Part shown: positions 51,976 through 60,934 of the stretch, piece after piece | Layout of the letters: each line of letters opens with the position of its first letter | Position numbering within the stretch: position 1 is the first letter of the stretch | From: Actinomadura violacea | GTDB lineage: Bacteria; Actinomycetota; Actinomycetes; Streptosporangiales; Streptosporangiaceae | Assembly (NCBI RefSeq): GCF_017573465.1 | Contig: NZ_JAGEPF010000044.1 | Location: 1-64,000, forward strand | Length of the DNA: 64,000 nucleotides | Reading direction: 5' to 3' | Program-made: the position numbers and the translations under genes | Notes under the pieces: model-generated | Databases searched by the model: none | What the model saw: the letters and a program-made list of their open reading frames with translations, nothing else | Told to the model about the DNA's origin: nothing

Positions 51976-52761
51976 ATGGACCTGCGACTCACCGGCAAGA
52001 CCGCCGTGGTGACCGGCGCCAGCAAGGGCATCGGCCTCGCCACCGTCGAGGCCCTGACCGCCGAGGGGATGCGCGTCGTCGCCGCCTCCCGCACCATCAC
52101 GCCCGCCCTGAAGGAGACGGGCGCGACCACCATCGCCGCCGACCTGTCCGCGCCCGGCGCACCGGCCCGCCTGATCGAGACCGCCCTCGCCGAACTGGGC
52201 GGCATCGACGTGCTGGTCAACAACGTCGGCGGCGGAGACGGCGACGGGACCGCGGGCGGGTTCCTGGCGTTCGACGACGCCGCCTGGCAGACGATGTACG
52301 AGCTGAACCTCTTCGCCGCCGTCCGCACCACGCGCGCCGCGCTGCCGAGCCTGCTGGAGCGCGCGGGCGCGGTCGTGAACGTCTCGTCCAACGCCGCCCG
52401 CGTCCCGCACGCCGGCCCCGTGCCCTACACGACCGCCAAGGCCGCGCTCACCGCGTTCGGCAAGGCCCTCGCGGAGGAGTTCGGGCCGCAGGGCGTCCGC
52501 GTCAACACCGTGTCGCCCGGCGCCACCCGCACCGCCCTGTGGGAGGACCCGGACGGCTACGGAGCCGGCCTCGCCGCGTCCCTCGGGGTGACGCAGGAGC
52601 AGCTGCTGGCCGGGCTTCCCGGCGCGACCGGCATGGTCACCGGACGGCTCGTCGAGCCCGCCGAGGTCGCCGCGCTCATCGCCTACCTCGCCTCCCCGCT
52701 CGCCGCGAGCACCACCGGCACCGACCACCTGATCGACGGGGGTGCGGTCAAAACCGCCTGA
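51976..52761 (+). CDS. Short-chain dehydrogenase/reductase
   Basis: A 261-residue classical SDR. Cofactor motif TGASKGIG, the structural NNVG, catalytic Ser in VVNVSSNAA and the YTTAK active-site Tyr/Lys are all visible, and the C-terminus has the usual STTGTDHLIDGG. It oxidises or reduces a keto/hydroxy group with NAD(P)(H); substrate unknown. AAGGAGG precedes the ATG. It diverges from the TetR gene that probably controls it. Confidence 0.9.
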   Translation: MDLRLTGKTAVVTGASKGIGLATVEALTAEGMRVVAASRTITPALKETGATTIAADLSAPGAPARLIETALAELGGIDVLVNNVGGGDGDGTAGGFLAFDDAAWQTMYELNLFAAVRTTRAALPSLLERAGAVVNVSSNAARVPHAGPVPYTTAKAALTAFGKALAEEFGPQGVRVNTVSPGATRTALWEDPDGYGAGLAASLGVTQEQLLAGLPGATGMVTGRLVEPAEVAALIAYLASPLAASTTGTDHLIDGGAVKTA

Positions 52762-52780
52762 AGAGGGATACCGTCGAAGT

Positions 52781-53473
52781 GTGGGCTTCGACATCGTCCG
52801 CGACCTGCCGCCGGCACTCCACGACCGGGCCGCCGCCTGGACCTTCATCAGGGAGTTCGCCGGAAGCTGGGGCCTGTCCCTCGGCAGGGAGGACGGCACG
52901 CCGGACGGGGAGCTGGCGGAGGCCGAGGAACGCCTCGGCCTCCGGCTGCCCGCCGCCGTCCGCGAGGCGTACGCGCTGTTCGGACGCCGCCCCGACCTGC
53001 ACAGCAACCTCGACACCCTGCTGAGCCCCGGCGAGCTGGCGGTCGAGCACGGCGCCCTGGTCTTCCGCGAGGAGAACCAGGGCGCGGCGCGCTGGGGTGT
53101 CCTGCGGGACGACCTCGCCGCCGCCGACCCGCCCGTCCACGTCCGCCAGGACCTGGCCGACAGGTACGCCGAGCTGTGGGAACCGTGGACCGACCGGTTC
53201 TCCGCGGCCGTCCTGGAGATCGTCATGGCGGAGTCCACGCAGGGGCCCGAGGAGCTGTGCGACGGCCGTGACCTCGGCCCGGGCGAGGACGACGAGCTGG
53301 CCCGCCGCTTCACGCTCGTCCCGTTCCCGGCGGAGAGCGGCCAGAACTTCTACACCGCGCCGGGCCTGCTCATGTCGGACGGCGGGGGCGCGTGGCTCTC
53401 CGTCCGCGCCCGCGACCCCGAGACCCTCGACCGTTTCCGGCGCACCTTCCCCGGCGAATGGGTCAACGCTTGA
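52781..53473 (+). CDS. SMI1/KNR4 (SUKH) family protein
   Basis: A 230-residue cytosolic protein with the SUKH pattern (LAEAEERLGLRLPAAVREAYALFGRRPDL, then PGELAVEHGALVFREENQG). SUKH proteins are common immunity proteins in toxin systems, but no toxin gene is next to it. TACCGT (52769-52774) ends 6 bases before the GTG, suggesting a leaderless start 19 bases after the dehydrogenase stop. It overlaps the convergent PDZ-protease gene by 11 bases. Confidence 0.78.
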   Translation: MGFDIVRDLPPALHDRAAAWTFIREFAGSWGLSLGREDGTPDGELAEAEERLGLRLPAAVREAYALFGRRPDLHSNLDTLLSPGELAVEHGALVFREENQGAARWGVLRDDLAAADPPVHVRQDLADRYAELWEPWTDRFSAAVLEIVMAESTQGPEELCDGRDLGPGEDDELARRFTLVPFPAESGQNFYTAPGLLMSDGGGAWLSVRARDPETLDRFRRTFPGEWVNA

Positions 53474-54407
53474 GCGGCCGGCAGGTCGGCGCGTGACCGC
53501 CGTTGCCGCACAGCCAATGGACGGCGTCCGATACCGAGCGGACCGGGACCACCCGTAGCGGCGTGCCCCGAGCGGCGCTCACCGCCTCGGCCTCCTGCAG
53601 GGCGGGAACGAAGAACACCTCGACGTGCGCCGCGACGGCGGAGTGCACCTTCTCGGCGACCTCGCCGACGCCCGCCACCGTGCCGTCGAAGCCGATCGCG
53701 CCCGTTCCGGCGATGTGCCGCCCGCCCGTGAGGTCGCCCGGTGCGAGGTCGTCGATGCGGGCCAGCGCGAGGAGCAGACCCGCGGACGGGCCCTCCACGT
53801 CGCCCATGGGGTAGGCGCGGGCGGAGACGTCGGGTCCGGCGGGGATCGCGACGAGGCGTTCGGCGGCCGTCCGGCGCACCGCGGCGGCGCCCCACGCCTC
53901 ATCGGAGGTCTCGGGCGCGACCAGCAGCCGGACGGTGCCGCCGCGGGCGGCGGCCTGCTCCAGGTCCGCGGGCGCGCGCAGCGGCGCCATGCGGTCCCGC
54001 CGGCCGGCGGCCAGCAGGACGTCCCCGGCCCGCAGCCCCGCGGCGCGCGCGGCCCCGGTGTCCGCCGTCACCTGCAGGCCGGCGCCGCCGACCGGCGCCC
54101 GGCCCGCGGCGAGCTGCGCGGCGACCAGTGCCGCGGCGGTCTGCGACCCGGCCATCGCAGCGGCCATCGCCTCGTCGGACGTGCCGCCCGGCGTGCCCTC
54201 CGGATGTTCCGCGCCCGCAGGACGGGCACGGAACGTCCGGCCGCCGGAGGCCTCCGCGCGCACCCACTGCCACCACGTCGCACGGCGGACCCGGACCGTC
54301 GCCACCGACCAGGACCCGCGCTCCGGCCGGCCCACCCGGACCAGCGGGCCGCCGTCCACCCGCAGGTACGGCGAGTCGGTCGCGCCGAACACGGCCGACA
54401 GGAGCAC
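53463..54407 (-). CDS. PDZ and Lon-type (S16) serine protease-like membrane protein
   Basis: The product has a PDZ-like stretch (GLQVTADTGAARAAGLRAGDVLLAAG) and an S16 domain with the catalytic Ser in GPSAGLLLAL and Lys in GEVAEKVHSAV, the Ser-Lys dyad of Lon-like YlbL proteins. The annotated GTG at 54407 cuts through the N-terminal membrane helix. The frame is open back to a CTG at 54479 that overlaps the stop of the NusA-like gene (CTGA) and would add RRAAVSLLAAV, completing the helix. No other start codon lies between, so a non-standard CTG start is possible. It is coupled to the upstream RNA-binding gene. Confidence 0.72.
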   Translation of the reverse strand: MLLSAVFGATDSPYLRVDGGPLVRVGRPERGSWSVATVRVRRATWWQWVRAEASGGRTFRARPAGAEHPEGTPGGTSDEAMAAAMAGSQTAAALVAAQLAAGRAPVGGAGLQVTADTGAARAAGLRAGDVLLAAGRRDRMAPLRAPADLEQAAARGGTVRLLVAPETSDEAWGAAAVRRTAAERLVAIPAGPDVSARAYPMGDVEGPSAGLLLALARIDDLAPGDLTGGRHIAGTGAIGFDGTVAGVGEVAEKVHSAVAAHVEVFFVPALQEAEAVSAARGTPLRVVPVRSVSDAVHWLCGNGGHAPTCRPLKR

Positions 54408-54475
54408 GGCGGCGAGCAGGGAGACCGCCGCCCGCCGGCGGAGGCCGCGGGCGGAGGAGGCGCGGAGCGGGTACC

Positions 54476-55249
54476 TCAGTGCTCGTCCGCGGCCTGGGCG
54501 TCGGACGAGACCCGGTCCATGAACTCGTTCAGGTCGGTGCCCGCCTTCACGACGCGCACGTAGAGCCCGGTGAGCCGCCCGGCCAGCTCGGCGTTCAGCC
54601 CGCCCTCGCCGATGCCGCCGGACATCTGGTGCTCCTCGACCGCCACGACCGCGTTGTTCCGCCTGACCAGGACGTCGGTGACCTGCACCGGGTTCATCGC
54701 GTTGACGAGGTACCTCGTCCGGTCGCCGGAGTACTCGATGATCTCCAGCCGCTCCCGGCCGGAGCCGCGGTTCAGCAGGGCCGCCGCGGCCTTGAGCCGG
54801 CTCGCGCCGCGGCCGATGCAGGCGCCGCGCGCGTCCACGCCGGGGGTCGTGGGCGCCACCGCGATCTTGGCCTTGCTGCCGGCGACCCGCGCGACGCCCT
54901 TGATGACGACGCGGCCGGTGAGGATCTCGTCGACGAACCCCGCCAGGACCCGCTCGACCAGTTCGGGCGCCGTCGTCGACAGGACGAGCCGCTCACCGCC
55001 GTCCGGCCCGTCGACGACGTCGACGACGAGCGCGACGACGGTGTCGCCCGCGGTGAGACGCGGCGGCGGGGCGCCCTCCGGCAGGGCGTAGGCGTTGGAG
55101 CGGGGCAGCAGCGCGTCCCGGCCCTGGCCGGTGGCGACGTCGTACACGGTGCAGCGGAAGCCGTCCGGCCCGCTGGAGCTGATGTGCGCGGTCACCGTCG
55201 TGCCGACGAGCGGGGACTCCAGACCGAGATCGCTCAGGATCGTTTGCAC
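54476..55249 (-). CDS. NusA-like RNA-binding protein lacking the N-terminal polymerase-binding domain
   Basis: A 257-residue protein with an S1-like domain (about residues 12-95) and two KH domains (about 105-235). These carry NusA hallmarks: VDARGACIGRGASRLKA, NAMNPVQVTDVLV, MSGGIGEGGLNAELAGRLTGLYVRVV. True NusA proteins begin with a domain of about 120 residues that contacts RNA polymerase, and it is absent here. The GTG at 55249 follows AGAGGA. The gene overlaps the S16-protease frame, and diverges from a sigma factor gene across 430 bases. This is a paralogue of nusA; its role may be RNA binding without polymerase contact. Confidence 0.72.
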   Translation of the reverse strand: MQTILSDLGLESPLVGTTVTAHISSSGPDGFRCTVYDVATGQGRDALLPRSNAYALPEGAPPPRLTAGDTVVALVVDVVDGPDGGERLVLSTTAPELVERVLAGFVDEILTGRVVIKGVARVAGSKAKIAVAPTTPGVDARGACIGRGASRLKAAAALLNRGSGRERLEIIEYSGDRTRYLVNAMNPVQVTDVLVRRNNAVVAVEEHQMSGGIGEGGLNAELAGRLTGLYVRVVKAGTDLNEFMDRVSSDAQAADEH

Positions 55250-55679
55250 CGTTGTGTTCCTCTCGTTTACACCTGCGGGCCGACGCTGCCCGATCCGGCC
55301 CGCTCCGAGGCATGGAGCTCTCGCTTCTAACGTCCGCCGGCCCGCCGATCGGCAAGCCCTGGACGGCGTTTCGCTTGAATTTTCACCGAAAAGCGCACCG
55401 CCGGCGCACCGCACGGGCACCGGTAGTTCAACACCGCTTCCGCGAGGGATCAATTCCTTATCAACGAGCAGCGGCGCCGCCGGTTCGCCGAATCGGCGCC
55501 GCCGCGCCGGCGCATGCCACTGACCTGCTCCTTCCAGGGGATGGCTGCGGCGGGGAGGGCGGCACCGTGCCCCTCCCGGGGAGGGACGGTGCCGAGAGGA
55601 TGTCAACAAAAGCCTCCCCATTGGACCGTTTTCGGCCATCGTCGCATCGAAGTCCGTGCAACGAGTTTGAAGGAGACAG
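55250..55679. other. Intergenic region with two strong hairpins upstream of a sigma factor gene
   Basis: It separates the divergent NusA-like and sigma factor genes. GCGGCGCCG (55471-55479) pairs with CGGCGCCGC (55494-55502), and GGCACCGT (55561-55568) pairs with ACGGTGCC (55586-55593) with more pairing inside. No convincing gene is seen. If the sigma transcript begins upstream of these, its leader would be highly structured. Confidence 0.55.
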
Positions 55680-56576
55680 ATGGACATCGTGCAGCCGGCC
55701 GGCGACGGGTGCTCTGCCGCCGACGAGTTCCGGACCCGCAACAACGCCCTGTTCGCCCGCCGCAAGGAGCTGCTGGAGCGGATCGGTGCGTTGCGCGCCC
55801 GCATCGACGCGAACGCCGCCGACATGCTCTGCGAACTCGCCCTCCGGCGGGCCGAACGGGACCTGGAGAACCTCACTCACGAGATCGTGGTCGCCAACTA
55901 CGGGCTGGTCCGCCGTTACGTGGCGATGTTCACGGCCCGCTCCACCGAGCACAACGAGGACTTCGAGAGTGCCGGGAAGGTGGGGCTGCTGTGGGCGATC
56001 TCCTCCTATGATCCGGCGCGCGGGCCGTTCGCGAGCTGGGCGTTCAAGCCGATCCAGCGTGAGGTGCTGCGCGCCGTCCGCGACGCCGACCACCCCAACC
56101 TCAACCTCGGCGACTTCGAGAAACGCCCCGCCATCCTGGCGGCCGAGCAGGCGTTCCTGGAGGACAGCCAGCCCGATGCCCGGCTGGATTACACCGACAT
56201 CGCGCGGCGGGCGGGGGTGACCGAGGCGCAGGTGCGGCGCGTCCTGGACGCCCCGCGGCTCGACAGCCTCCAGGCGCCGGCCGGGACCCAGGACGGTGAC
56301 ACCGTCCCGTGGGAGGACCGGTTGGCCGACCCGTCTTTGAGTCTGGAGGAGGAGGTGCTGCTGCGGTTCCATCTGGGCACGGTCGTCGCCGAAGGGTTGC
56401 CGACCCTGGACCCCCGCGAACGGTACGTGCTGACGCGCCGGTTCGGGCTGGACGGCGAGCCGGAGCAGTCGCTGCGCGCCATCGGCGAACAGCTCGGCCT
56501 GTCCCGCGAAGGAGTACGGCAGATCCAGCAGAAGGCACTGGCCAAACTCAACGAACCCATCGCCGACGCGGTCTGA
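55680..56576 (+). CDS. Sigma-70 family RNA polymerase sigma factor
   Basis: A 298-residue sigma factor with region 2 (ENLTHEIVVANYGLVRRYVAMF, DFESAGKVGLLWAISSYDPARGPFASWAF), a middle region with TDIARRAGVTEAQVRRVL, and region 4 (LDPRERYVLTRRFGLDGEPEQSLRAIGEQLGLSREGVRQIQ across it). It has region 3, so it is not ECF; it resembles group 3 or primary-like alternative sigma factors. AAGGAG precedes the ATG. The gene for a Pro/Ala-rich tail-anchored protein follows after 26 bases. No anti-sigma gene is seen unless that protein serves as one. Confidence 0.85.
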   Translation: MDIVQPAGDGCSAADEFRTRNNALFARRKELLERIGALRARIDANAADMLCELALRRAERDLENLTHEIVVANYGLVRRYVAMFTARSTEHNEDFESAGKVGLLWAISSYDPARGPFASWAFKPIQREVLRAVRDADHPNLNLGDFEKRPAILAAEQAFLEDSQPDARLDYTDIARRAGVTEAQVRRVLDAPRLDSLQAPAGTQDGDTVPWEDRLADPSLSLEEEVLLRFHLGTVVAEGLPTLDPRERYVLTRRFGLDGEPEQSLRAIGEQLGLSREGVRQIQQKALAKLNEPIADAV

Positions 56577-56602
56577 GCGGCCGGGTGAGCCGAAGGGCGG
56601 AC

Positions 56603-57361
56603 ATGATGAACGACGGGCGGCGGCCGGGAGACCGGCAGGACCCCGATCCCGGGGACTCGATCGCGTGGGACTCGGGCTCGTGGGTCATCATCGATGACAT
56701 CGACGGTGCCCCCGAGCCCGGGCCCGGTGCGCCGCAGCGGCCGGCACCGGCCACGCCGAGCTCGCCAGAGGCGCCGCCGAGCGCGCCGGAAGAGCCGCAG
56801 GGCGATGCGGCGCCTGCGGCGAGCGGCTGGGACTCCTTCGCCCCGGGAGCCCTGTGGAACGGCATCCCCGTGGCACCGCCGGGAAGCGGCGCCGCAGCAC
56901 CGGCCGGAACCGGGCCGCAGAGCCGCTCCGGCGCCCCGCAAGCCCCCGCCGCGCCCGCTGCCCCCGCCGCGCCCGCCGCACCCACTGCGCCCACTGCACC
57001 CGCCATGCCCGCCGCGCCCGCCGCGCCCGCCGCGTGGCAGGAACCGGGCGACGAGGCGGACACCGCGCTGCTCGACACATCCGGCCTGGACGCCGCCGCG
57101 GCCCCGGACGTCCCCGCGGCCCCGGACGTTCCCGGCGACGGCGCGAAGGACGCGTGGTTCTTCGGCGACGACCCCGAAGAGGGTGCTTACCAGGGACTTC
57201 TCCAGGACACCGAACCCGCGGGCCGCGCGCGGGCCGGCCGGCTGCGCGGCCCCCGGGCGCCGCGGCCCCTGCCGCGCGGGGTACCGGTCACCGCCCTTGT
57301 CGCCTGCCTGAGCGTCCTGCTGGTGGTCGCCTCCGCCGTCTGGCATCCGCAGGTGCCCTGA
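56603..57361 (+). CDS. Pro/Ala-rich tail-anchored membrane protein
   Basis: A 252-residue acidic protein with a long Pro/Ala/Gly-rich region, including a run of APAAP repeats (about residues 112-142), and a single hydrophobic helix at the very C-terminus (VPVTALVACLSVLLVVASAVW), so most of it faces the cytoplasm. No family recognised. GAAGGGCGG precedes the ATG at 56603. It follows the sigma factor gene by 26 bases and is probably in its operon; a role in tethering or inhibiting the sigma factor is only a guess. Its last 74 bases overlap the opposite-strand NERD gene. Confidence 0.6.
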   Translation: MMNDGRRPGDRQDPDPGDSIAWDSGSWVIIDDIDGAPEPGPGAPQRPAPATPSSPEAPPSAPEEPQGDAAPAASGWDSFAPGALWNGIPVAPPGSGAAAPAGTGPQSRSGAPQAPAAPAAPAAPAAPTAPTAPAMPAAPAAPAAWQEPGDEADTALLDTSGLDAAAAPDVPAAPDVPGDGAKDAWFFGDDPEEGAYQGLLQDTEPAGRARAGRLRGPRAPRPLPRGVPVTALVACLSVLLVVASAVWHPQVP

Positions 57362-58103
57362 CCCGCGGCCCCCTCGCGCCGGCACCGGCCTCGGCCGCCG
57401 CCGACTCGCGCCAGAGCCGCTCCATCGCCGCCCTCGCCTGGTCCGCGGACCCGAAGACGGGCGGCGCCGCCTTGAGCACCCGCCCCAAGTCCTGCGCCCC
57501 GCACACCGTCACGCCGGACGCGGTGAACGGCCGGTTCGTCATGCCGGGGACGCACACGACGGCCAGCACGTCCGCGCCGCCGAGCCGGCGTGCCAGCAAC
57601 CGCGCGCCGTCCGCCGCCTGCCGCGCCGGGTTCCCGTGCAGCACCCGCCGGCCCACCCGCATCGCGTCGCCGTCGACGGTCACCTTGCCGTGCCCGGTCT
57701 TCACCTCGATGGCCGCCGCGCCATGCCACCGGGTGAAGACGACCGCGTCGCAGTCGCCGCCCCGGCCGCCCAGCACGATGCCGTACCCGGCGGCGACCGG
57801 GTCCGTCCGCCGGATCGCGGCCCGCACCTCCCGCTCGGACCGGGCGCCGATGGCCGCCCGCCCGGCCGCCCGCAGCGCCCGCGCCGACCGCCGGCACGCG
57901 AACGCGCACCCGGCGCCGGCCGCGACCGCGAGCACCGCCGCGAGCACCCGCGGCACCGGCGGCCCCGCCGGCGCGGCGAGCACGAGGCAGCCGGCCGCCG
58001 CGGCGCCCAGCGCCACGGCCGCGCCCGCGAGGAGCACCCCGCGCAGGCGGCGCCGCCACGCCTGCCCGGAGACGTATCCGCCGGCCCGTCCGACCTCGTA
58101 CAT
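57288..58103 (-). CDS. NERD (nuclease-related) domain membrane protein
   Basis: A 271-residue protein with two N-terminal membrane helices (about residues 20-70) and a cytosolic NERD domain: GARSEREV, GGDCDAVVFT for the catalytic Asp, and AAIEVKTGHGKV for the Glu-x-Lys of the PD-(D/E)XK-like core. NERD proteins are predicted nucleases, often on plasmids or near DNA-transfer genes. The C-terminal tail is Arg-rich. It lies next to the conjugation-like operon on the same strand, though 100 bases separate them. Its 3' end runs antisense to the tail-anchored gene. Confidence 0.75.
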   Translation of the reverse strand: MYEVGRAGGYVSGQAWRRRLRGVLLAGAAVALGAAAAGCLVLAAPAGPPVPRVLAAVLAVAAGAGCAFACRRSARALRAAGRAAIGARSEREVRAAIRRTDPVAAGYGIVLGGRGGDCDAVVFTRWHGAAAIEVKTGHGKVTVDGDAMRVGRRVLHGNPARQAADGARLLARRLGGADVLAVVCVPGMTNRPFTASGVTVCGAQDLGRVLKAAPPVFGSADQARAAMERLWRESAAAEAGAGARGPRVRAPADARRRRRPPAGRSGRRQGR

Positions 58104-58205
58104 CCGTGACCTACCCCGTGTCCGCTCTCTCGCTCGGTGGGCCCGGCCCGCGCACTCGGCGCGGACGCCCGGCCCCGGCGCCCGCCCGTCCCGGCCGCGC
58201 GGGGG

Positions 58206-58901
58206 TCAGCTTCTGGAGCCGAGCCGCTTGCGGCGGGCCCGTTCGGCATCGGCGCGGCGGGGCGTCGGCCGCCCCTTGGGTTCCTGCGGGTGCCGCGGCG
58301 CGGCGCCCGCCCGCCCGGCGCGGCGGCGGCGCAGCCGGCCGAGCGCCCGCAGCCCCTCGGCGCCCTGCTCGGATGCGTCGAGGACGACGCCCCGCACGCC
58401 CCTGTACACCCCGAGCGCCATCCCGGCGAGCCCGAAGTTGACCACCGCGGCCAGGCCCGCGACCTGCCCCCAGGCGGCTGCCTCGCGGACACCGCAGTGC
58501 CCGCTGCCGGCCGGTGACCCGGGGCAGTGCCCGGGGATCATCGCCACCGCCGTCCCGGCCAGTGCCGCGACGGCGCACAGCGCGGCGGCCGCCGTGAACC
58601 GGCCGACCGTCCGCTTCCACCGCCGGTGCAGCCGCACGTTGGCCCGGACGACCGCGGCGGCCGTCACCCCCGCGGCGAAGGCGACGGCGAGGTCGCCCGC
58701 GGTGAAGTGCAGGGCCACCGGTGTCTGCAGGACGAGCAGGCCGAGCGAGCACGCGGAGAGGACGGCGCCCAGGGCGAGGACGATCCCGCCCTCCACCGCC
58801 GCCGCCCGCGCACCGGATCGCGGCCCGGTCCGGCGCGCGGGCCGCCCGCCGCCCGGCGCGGGCGCGTCCAGCTCGCTTTCCCGCCGCCGCACCGCCGTCA
58901 T
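58206..58901 (-). CDS. Polytopic membrane protein, last gene of the secretion-like operon
   Basis: A 231-residue protein with about four or five membrane helices between residues 35 and 175 and a basic Arg-rich C-terminal tail. A loop with two cysteines (GHCPGSPAGSGHCG) probably faces outside. No family recognised. Its ATG overlaps the T4CP stop codon (ATGA), so translation is coupled and the two products probably work together. Confidence 0.65.
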   Translation of the reverse strand: MTAVRRRESELDAPAPGGGRPARRTGPRSGARAAAVEGGIVLALGAVLSACSLGLLVLQTPVALHFTAGDLAVAFAAGVTAAAVVRANVRLHRRWKRTVGRFTAAAALCAVAALAGTAVAMIPGHCPGSPAGSGHCGVREAAAWGQVAGLAAVVNFGLAGMALGVYRGVRGVVLDASEQGAEGLRALGRLRRRRAGRAGAAPRHPQEPKGRPTPRRADAERARRKRLGSRS

Positions 58902-60856
58902 GCGGGCCACTGGGACCGCGCGGGCCGGTGCGCGGCCGCCGGATCGGGCCACGGCAGCGGGTCCGGCGGCTCGTACCGTTCGAGTTCCTGGGTCCGCATC
59001 GGCACGACGAGGTACTCCACCCTCGTCGCGGGCTTGTTGACCCGCAGGTAGCCCTCGCCCGTCCCGAGGCTCCGCAGCTCCCTGGGCTCGACGATGTACT
59101 GCTCCTCCTCCATGCCCTGCACCTGCTGCGTCGCGCCCTCCCGGCCGACGCGCTCGCTGAACTTGCTGTTGTTGCGCATGCCGAGGAAGTCCGCGCACTT
59201 CTCCGCGGCCTCCGGGGAGGACTGCGCCATGGCGATCAGCCAGTTGATGTTCTGGGTCAGCCGGGACCAGTCGTCGCCGTCCTTGTCGATCCAGTCCGTC
59301 GGCCCCTGCGTGCAGAGGATCATGCTGAACAGCGCGGACCGGACCCGCGACAGCATGTTCATGGCGATCTCCCGGTTGATGAAGTTCGCCTCGTCCACCA
59401 CGATCAGCCGCGGGCGGGCCTTGGGGGCGCGGCCCTGGATGCGCTGCGCGGCGTACACCGACAGGCGCTGCAGCGCCGAGGACGACAGGATCCGCGCCAT
59501 GTCCGGCTGCCCCAGCGAGTTGAGCCCGATGTAGGTGAGCCCCTCCCGGCGGACGTCGATCATCTGCCGGCCCCCGTCGGGGACGAGGATCCGGCGGCCC
59601 GCGGCCGAGTCGTACAGTCCGGTGAGCCGGGTGCCGAAGCCCGCCGCGGACGTCGCCTCGTCGCGGGACGGGCGCAGCACGTTGGCGTAGCGCAGCGTGC
59701 AGTGCCCGGTGCCGCGCACCCCGTCGATCGCGAGGATCCGCTCCTTGACGGCGCCGCGCATCGCCGCGCCCTGCTCCAGGATCCGGCCGATCTCGAGCAT
59801 GGTGGGCGGGGCGAACCGGTCCGGCGCGAGCTCGGCGGACTCGTGGCACAGCTGGACGACCTGCTGGAGCACCTTGCGGTTCAGCGACTGCCAGTACGCG
59901 TCGTCGAACTCCACCATCGTCATGATCGTGTCGAACGCCTCGTCCGCGGACATCCCGGCGATGGCGTTGAACCAGTAGGCGGGCCGGTCGTCGCCGAGCG
60001 CCACCTCCTGCAGGGGCAGCCGGTGCGCCTGCGCGTAGGCGCGCAGGAAGTCGCGCAGCCCGCCGGGCTCGGTGTCCTCCTTCATGTCGAGGACGGTGAC
60101 GTCGAACCCCATGTCGAGGGCCGCACCGATGATCCACATCAGCGTGACGGTCTTGCCGCTGCCGGTGGAGCCGACGACGGCGCCGTGCATGCCCATCTCG
60201 CGGGTGCTCAGCCACACGGGGCGGTCCCGGGCGCCGAGCCCGATCGGGGCGGCCTTGTCGGACAGCGGCGTCGCCCGCGCCTTCTCCGTCGCGTGCGGGC
60301 CGATCACCGCGGGGATGTCGGCCACGGTGACACGGGTGGCGACGCGCCGCCTGAGCGTCTCCCGCCGGCCGGGGCGGGGCGTGATCGGCTCGTCGGTGAG
60401 TTCCTTGCGGCGGAACCAGGTGCCGTTGAACAGGTCGAAGAACTTCTTCTTCTTGCGCAGGAACGAGGCGAAGCCCGCGACCACCGAGCCCTTGGTGTCG
60501 CCGACCGCCATCCCGAGGCAGCCGCCCAGCACCGCGGCCAGGCACAGCAGCACCATGACCGGCACGTCCCCGGGGTGCCCCGGCCCCACCTTGGCGAAGG
60601 CGAGCAGCCAGTAGCCGTAGCCGAGCGCGTTGTCCTTGGCGTGCAGCGCGAACCCGGCCACCCCGGCGAGCGCGAGGATCGCCCAGTCGCGCCGGGCCAG
60701 CAGGCGGCGCAGCGCGTAGAACAGCGCCAGCCCGCAGACGGCGGGGACGAGCGCGACCACGACCACCACGAGGCCCAGCAGGATCAGGGCCGTGTTGAGC
60801 AGCCCGACGCTGTCGGGCCGCTCGTCGTACCTGTCCCGCCGTTGCGCGTACGCCAC
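58898..60856 (-). CDS. Type IV coupling protein (VirD4/TraD-like ATPase)
   Basis: A 652-residue membrane ATPase. Two or three N-terminal helices (about residues 18-125) precede a RecA-like ATPase with Walker A GSTGSGKT (from residue 229), Walker B RLIVVDEANF and a sensor-like CTQGPTDW. This is the architecture of coupling proteins that hand DNA or protein substrates to type IV secretion channels. The GTG start follows GGAGGAG. It is flanked by a pilin-like gene upstream and a coupled membrane-protein gene downstream. Sequence is otherwise diverged, so the exact family is uncertain. Confidence 0.82.
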   Translation of the reverse strand: MAYAQRRDRYDERPDSVGLLNTALILLGLVVVVVALVPAVCGLALFYALRRLLARRDWAILALAGVAGFALHAKDNALGYGYWLLAFAKVGPGHPGDVPVMVLLCLAAVLGGCLGMAVGDTKGSVVAGFASFLRKKKKFFDLFNGTWFRRKELTDEPITPRPGRRETLRRRVATRVTVADIPAVIGPHATEKARATPLSDKAAPIGLGARDRPVWLSTREMGMHGAVVGSTGSGKTVTLMWIIGAALDMGFDVTVLDMKEDTEPGGLRDFLRAYAQAHRLPLQEVALGDDRPAYWFNAIAGMSADEAFDTIMTMVEFDDAYWQSLNRKVLQQVVQLCHESAELAPDRFAPPTMLEIGRILEQGAAMRGAVKERILAIDGVRGTGHCTLRYANVLRPSRDEATSAAGFGTRLTGLYDSAAGRRILVPDGGRQMIDVRREGLTYIGLNSLGQPDMARILSSSALQRLSVYAAQRIQGRAPKARPRLIVVDEANFINREIAMNMLSRVRSALFSMILCTQGPTDWIDKDGDDWSRLTQNINWLIAMAQSSPEAAEKCADFLGMRNNSKFSERVGREGATQQVQGMEEEQYIVEPRELRSLGTGEGYLRVNKPATRVEYLVVPMRTQELERYEPPDPLPWPDPAAAHRPARSQWPA

Positions 60857-60934
60857 GCCCGCTCCTCCCGCGAACCGCCGGGGCCGCCGCCTTCCCGGGC
60901 GCGCCTCCGGCTTCTCCGACCGGCTCCGCCAGGT

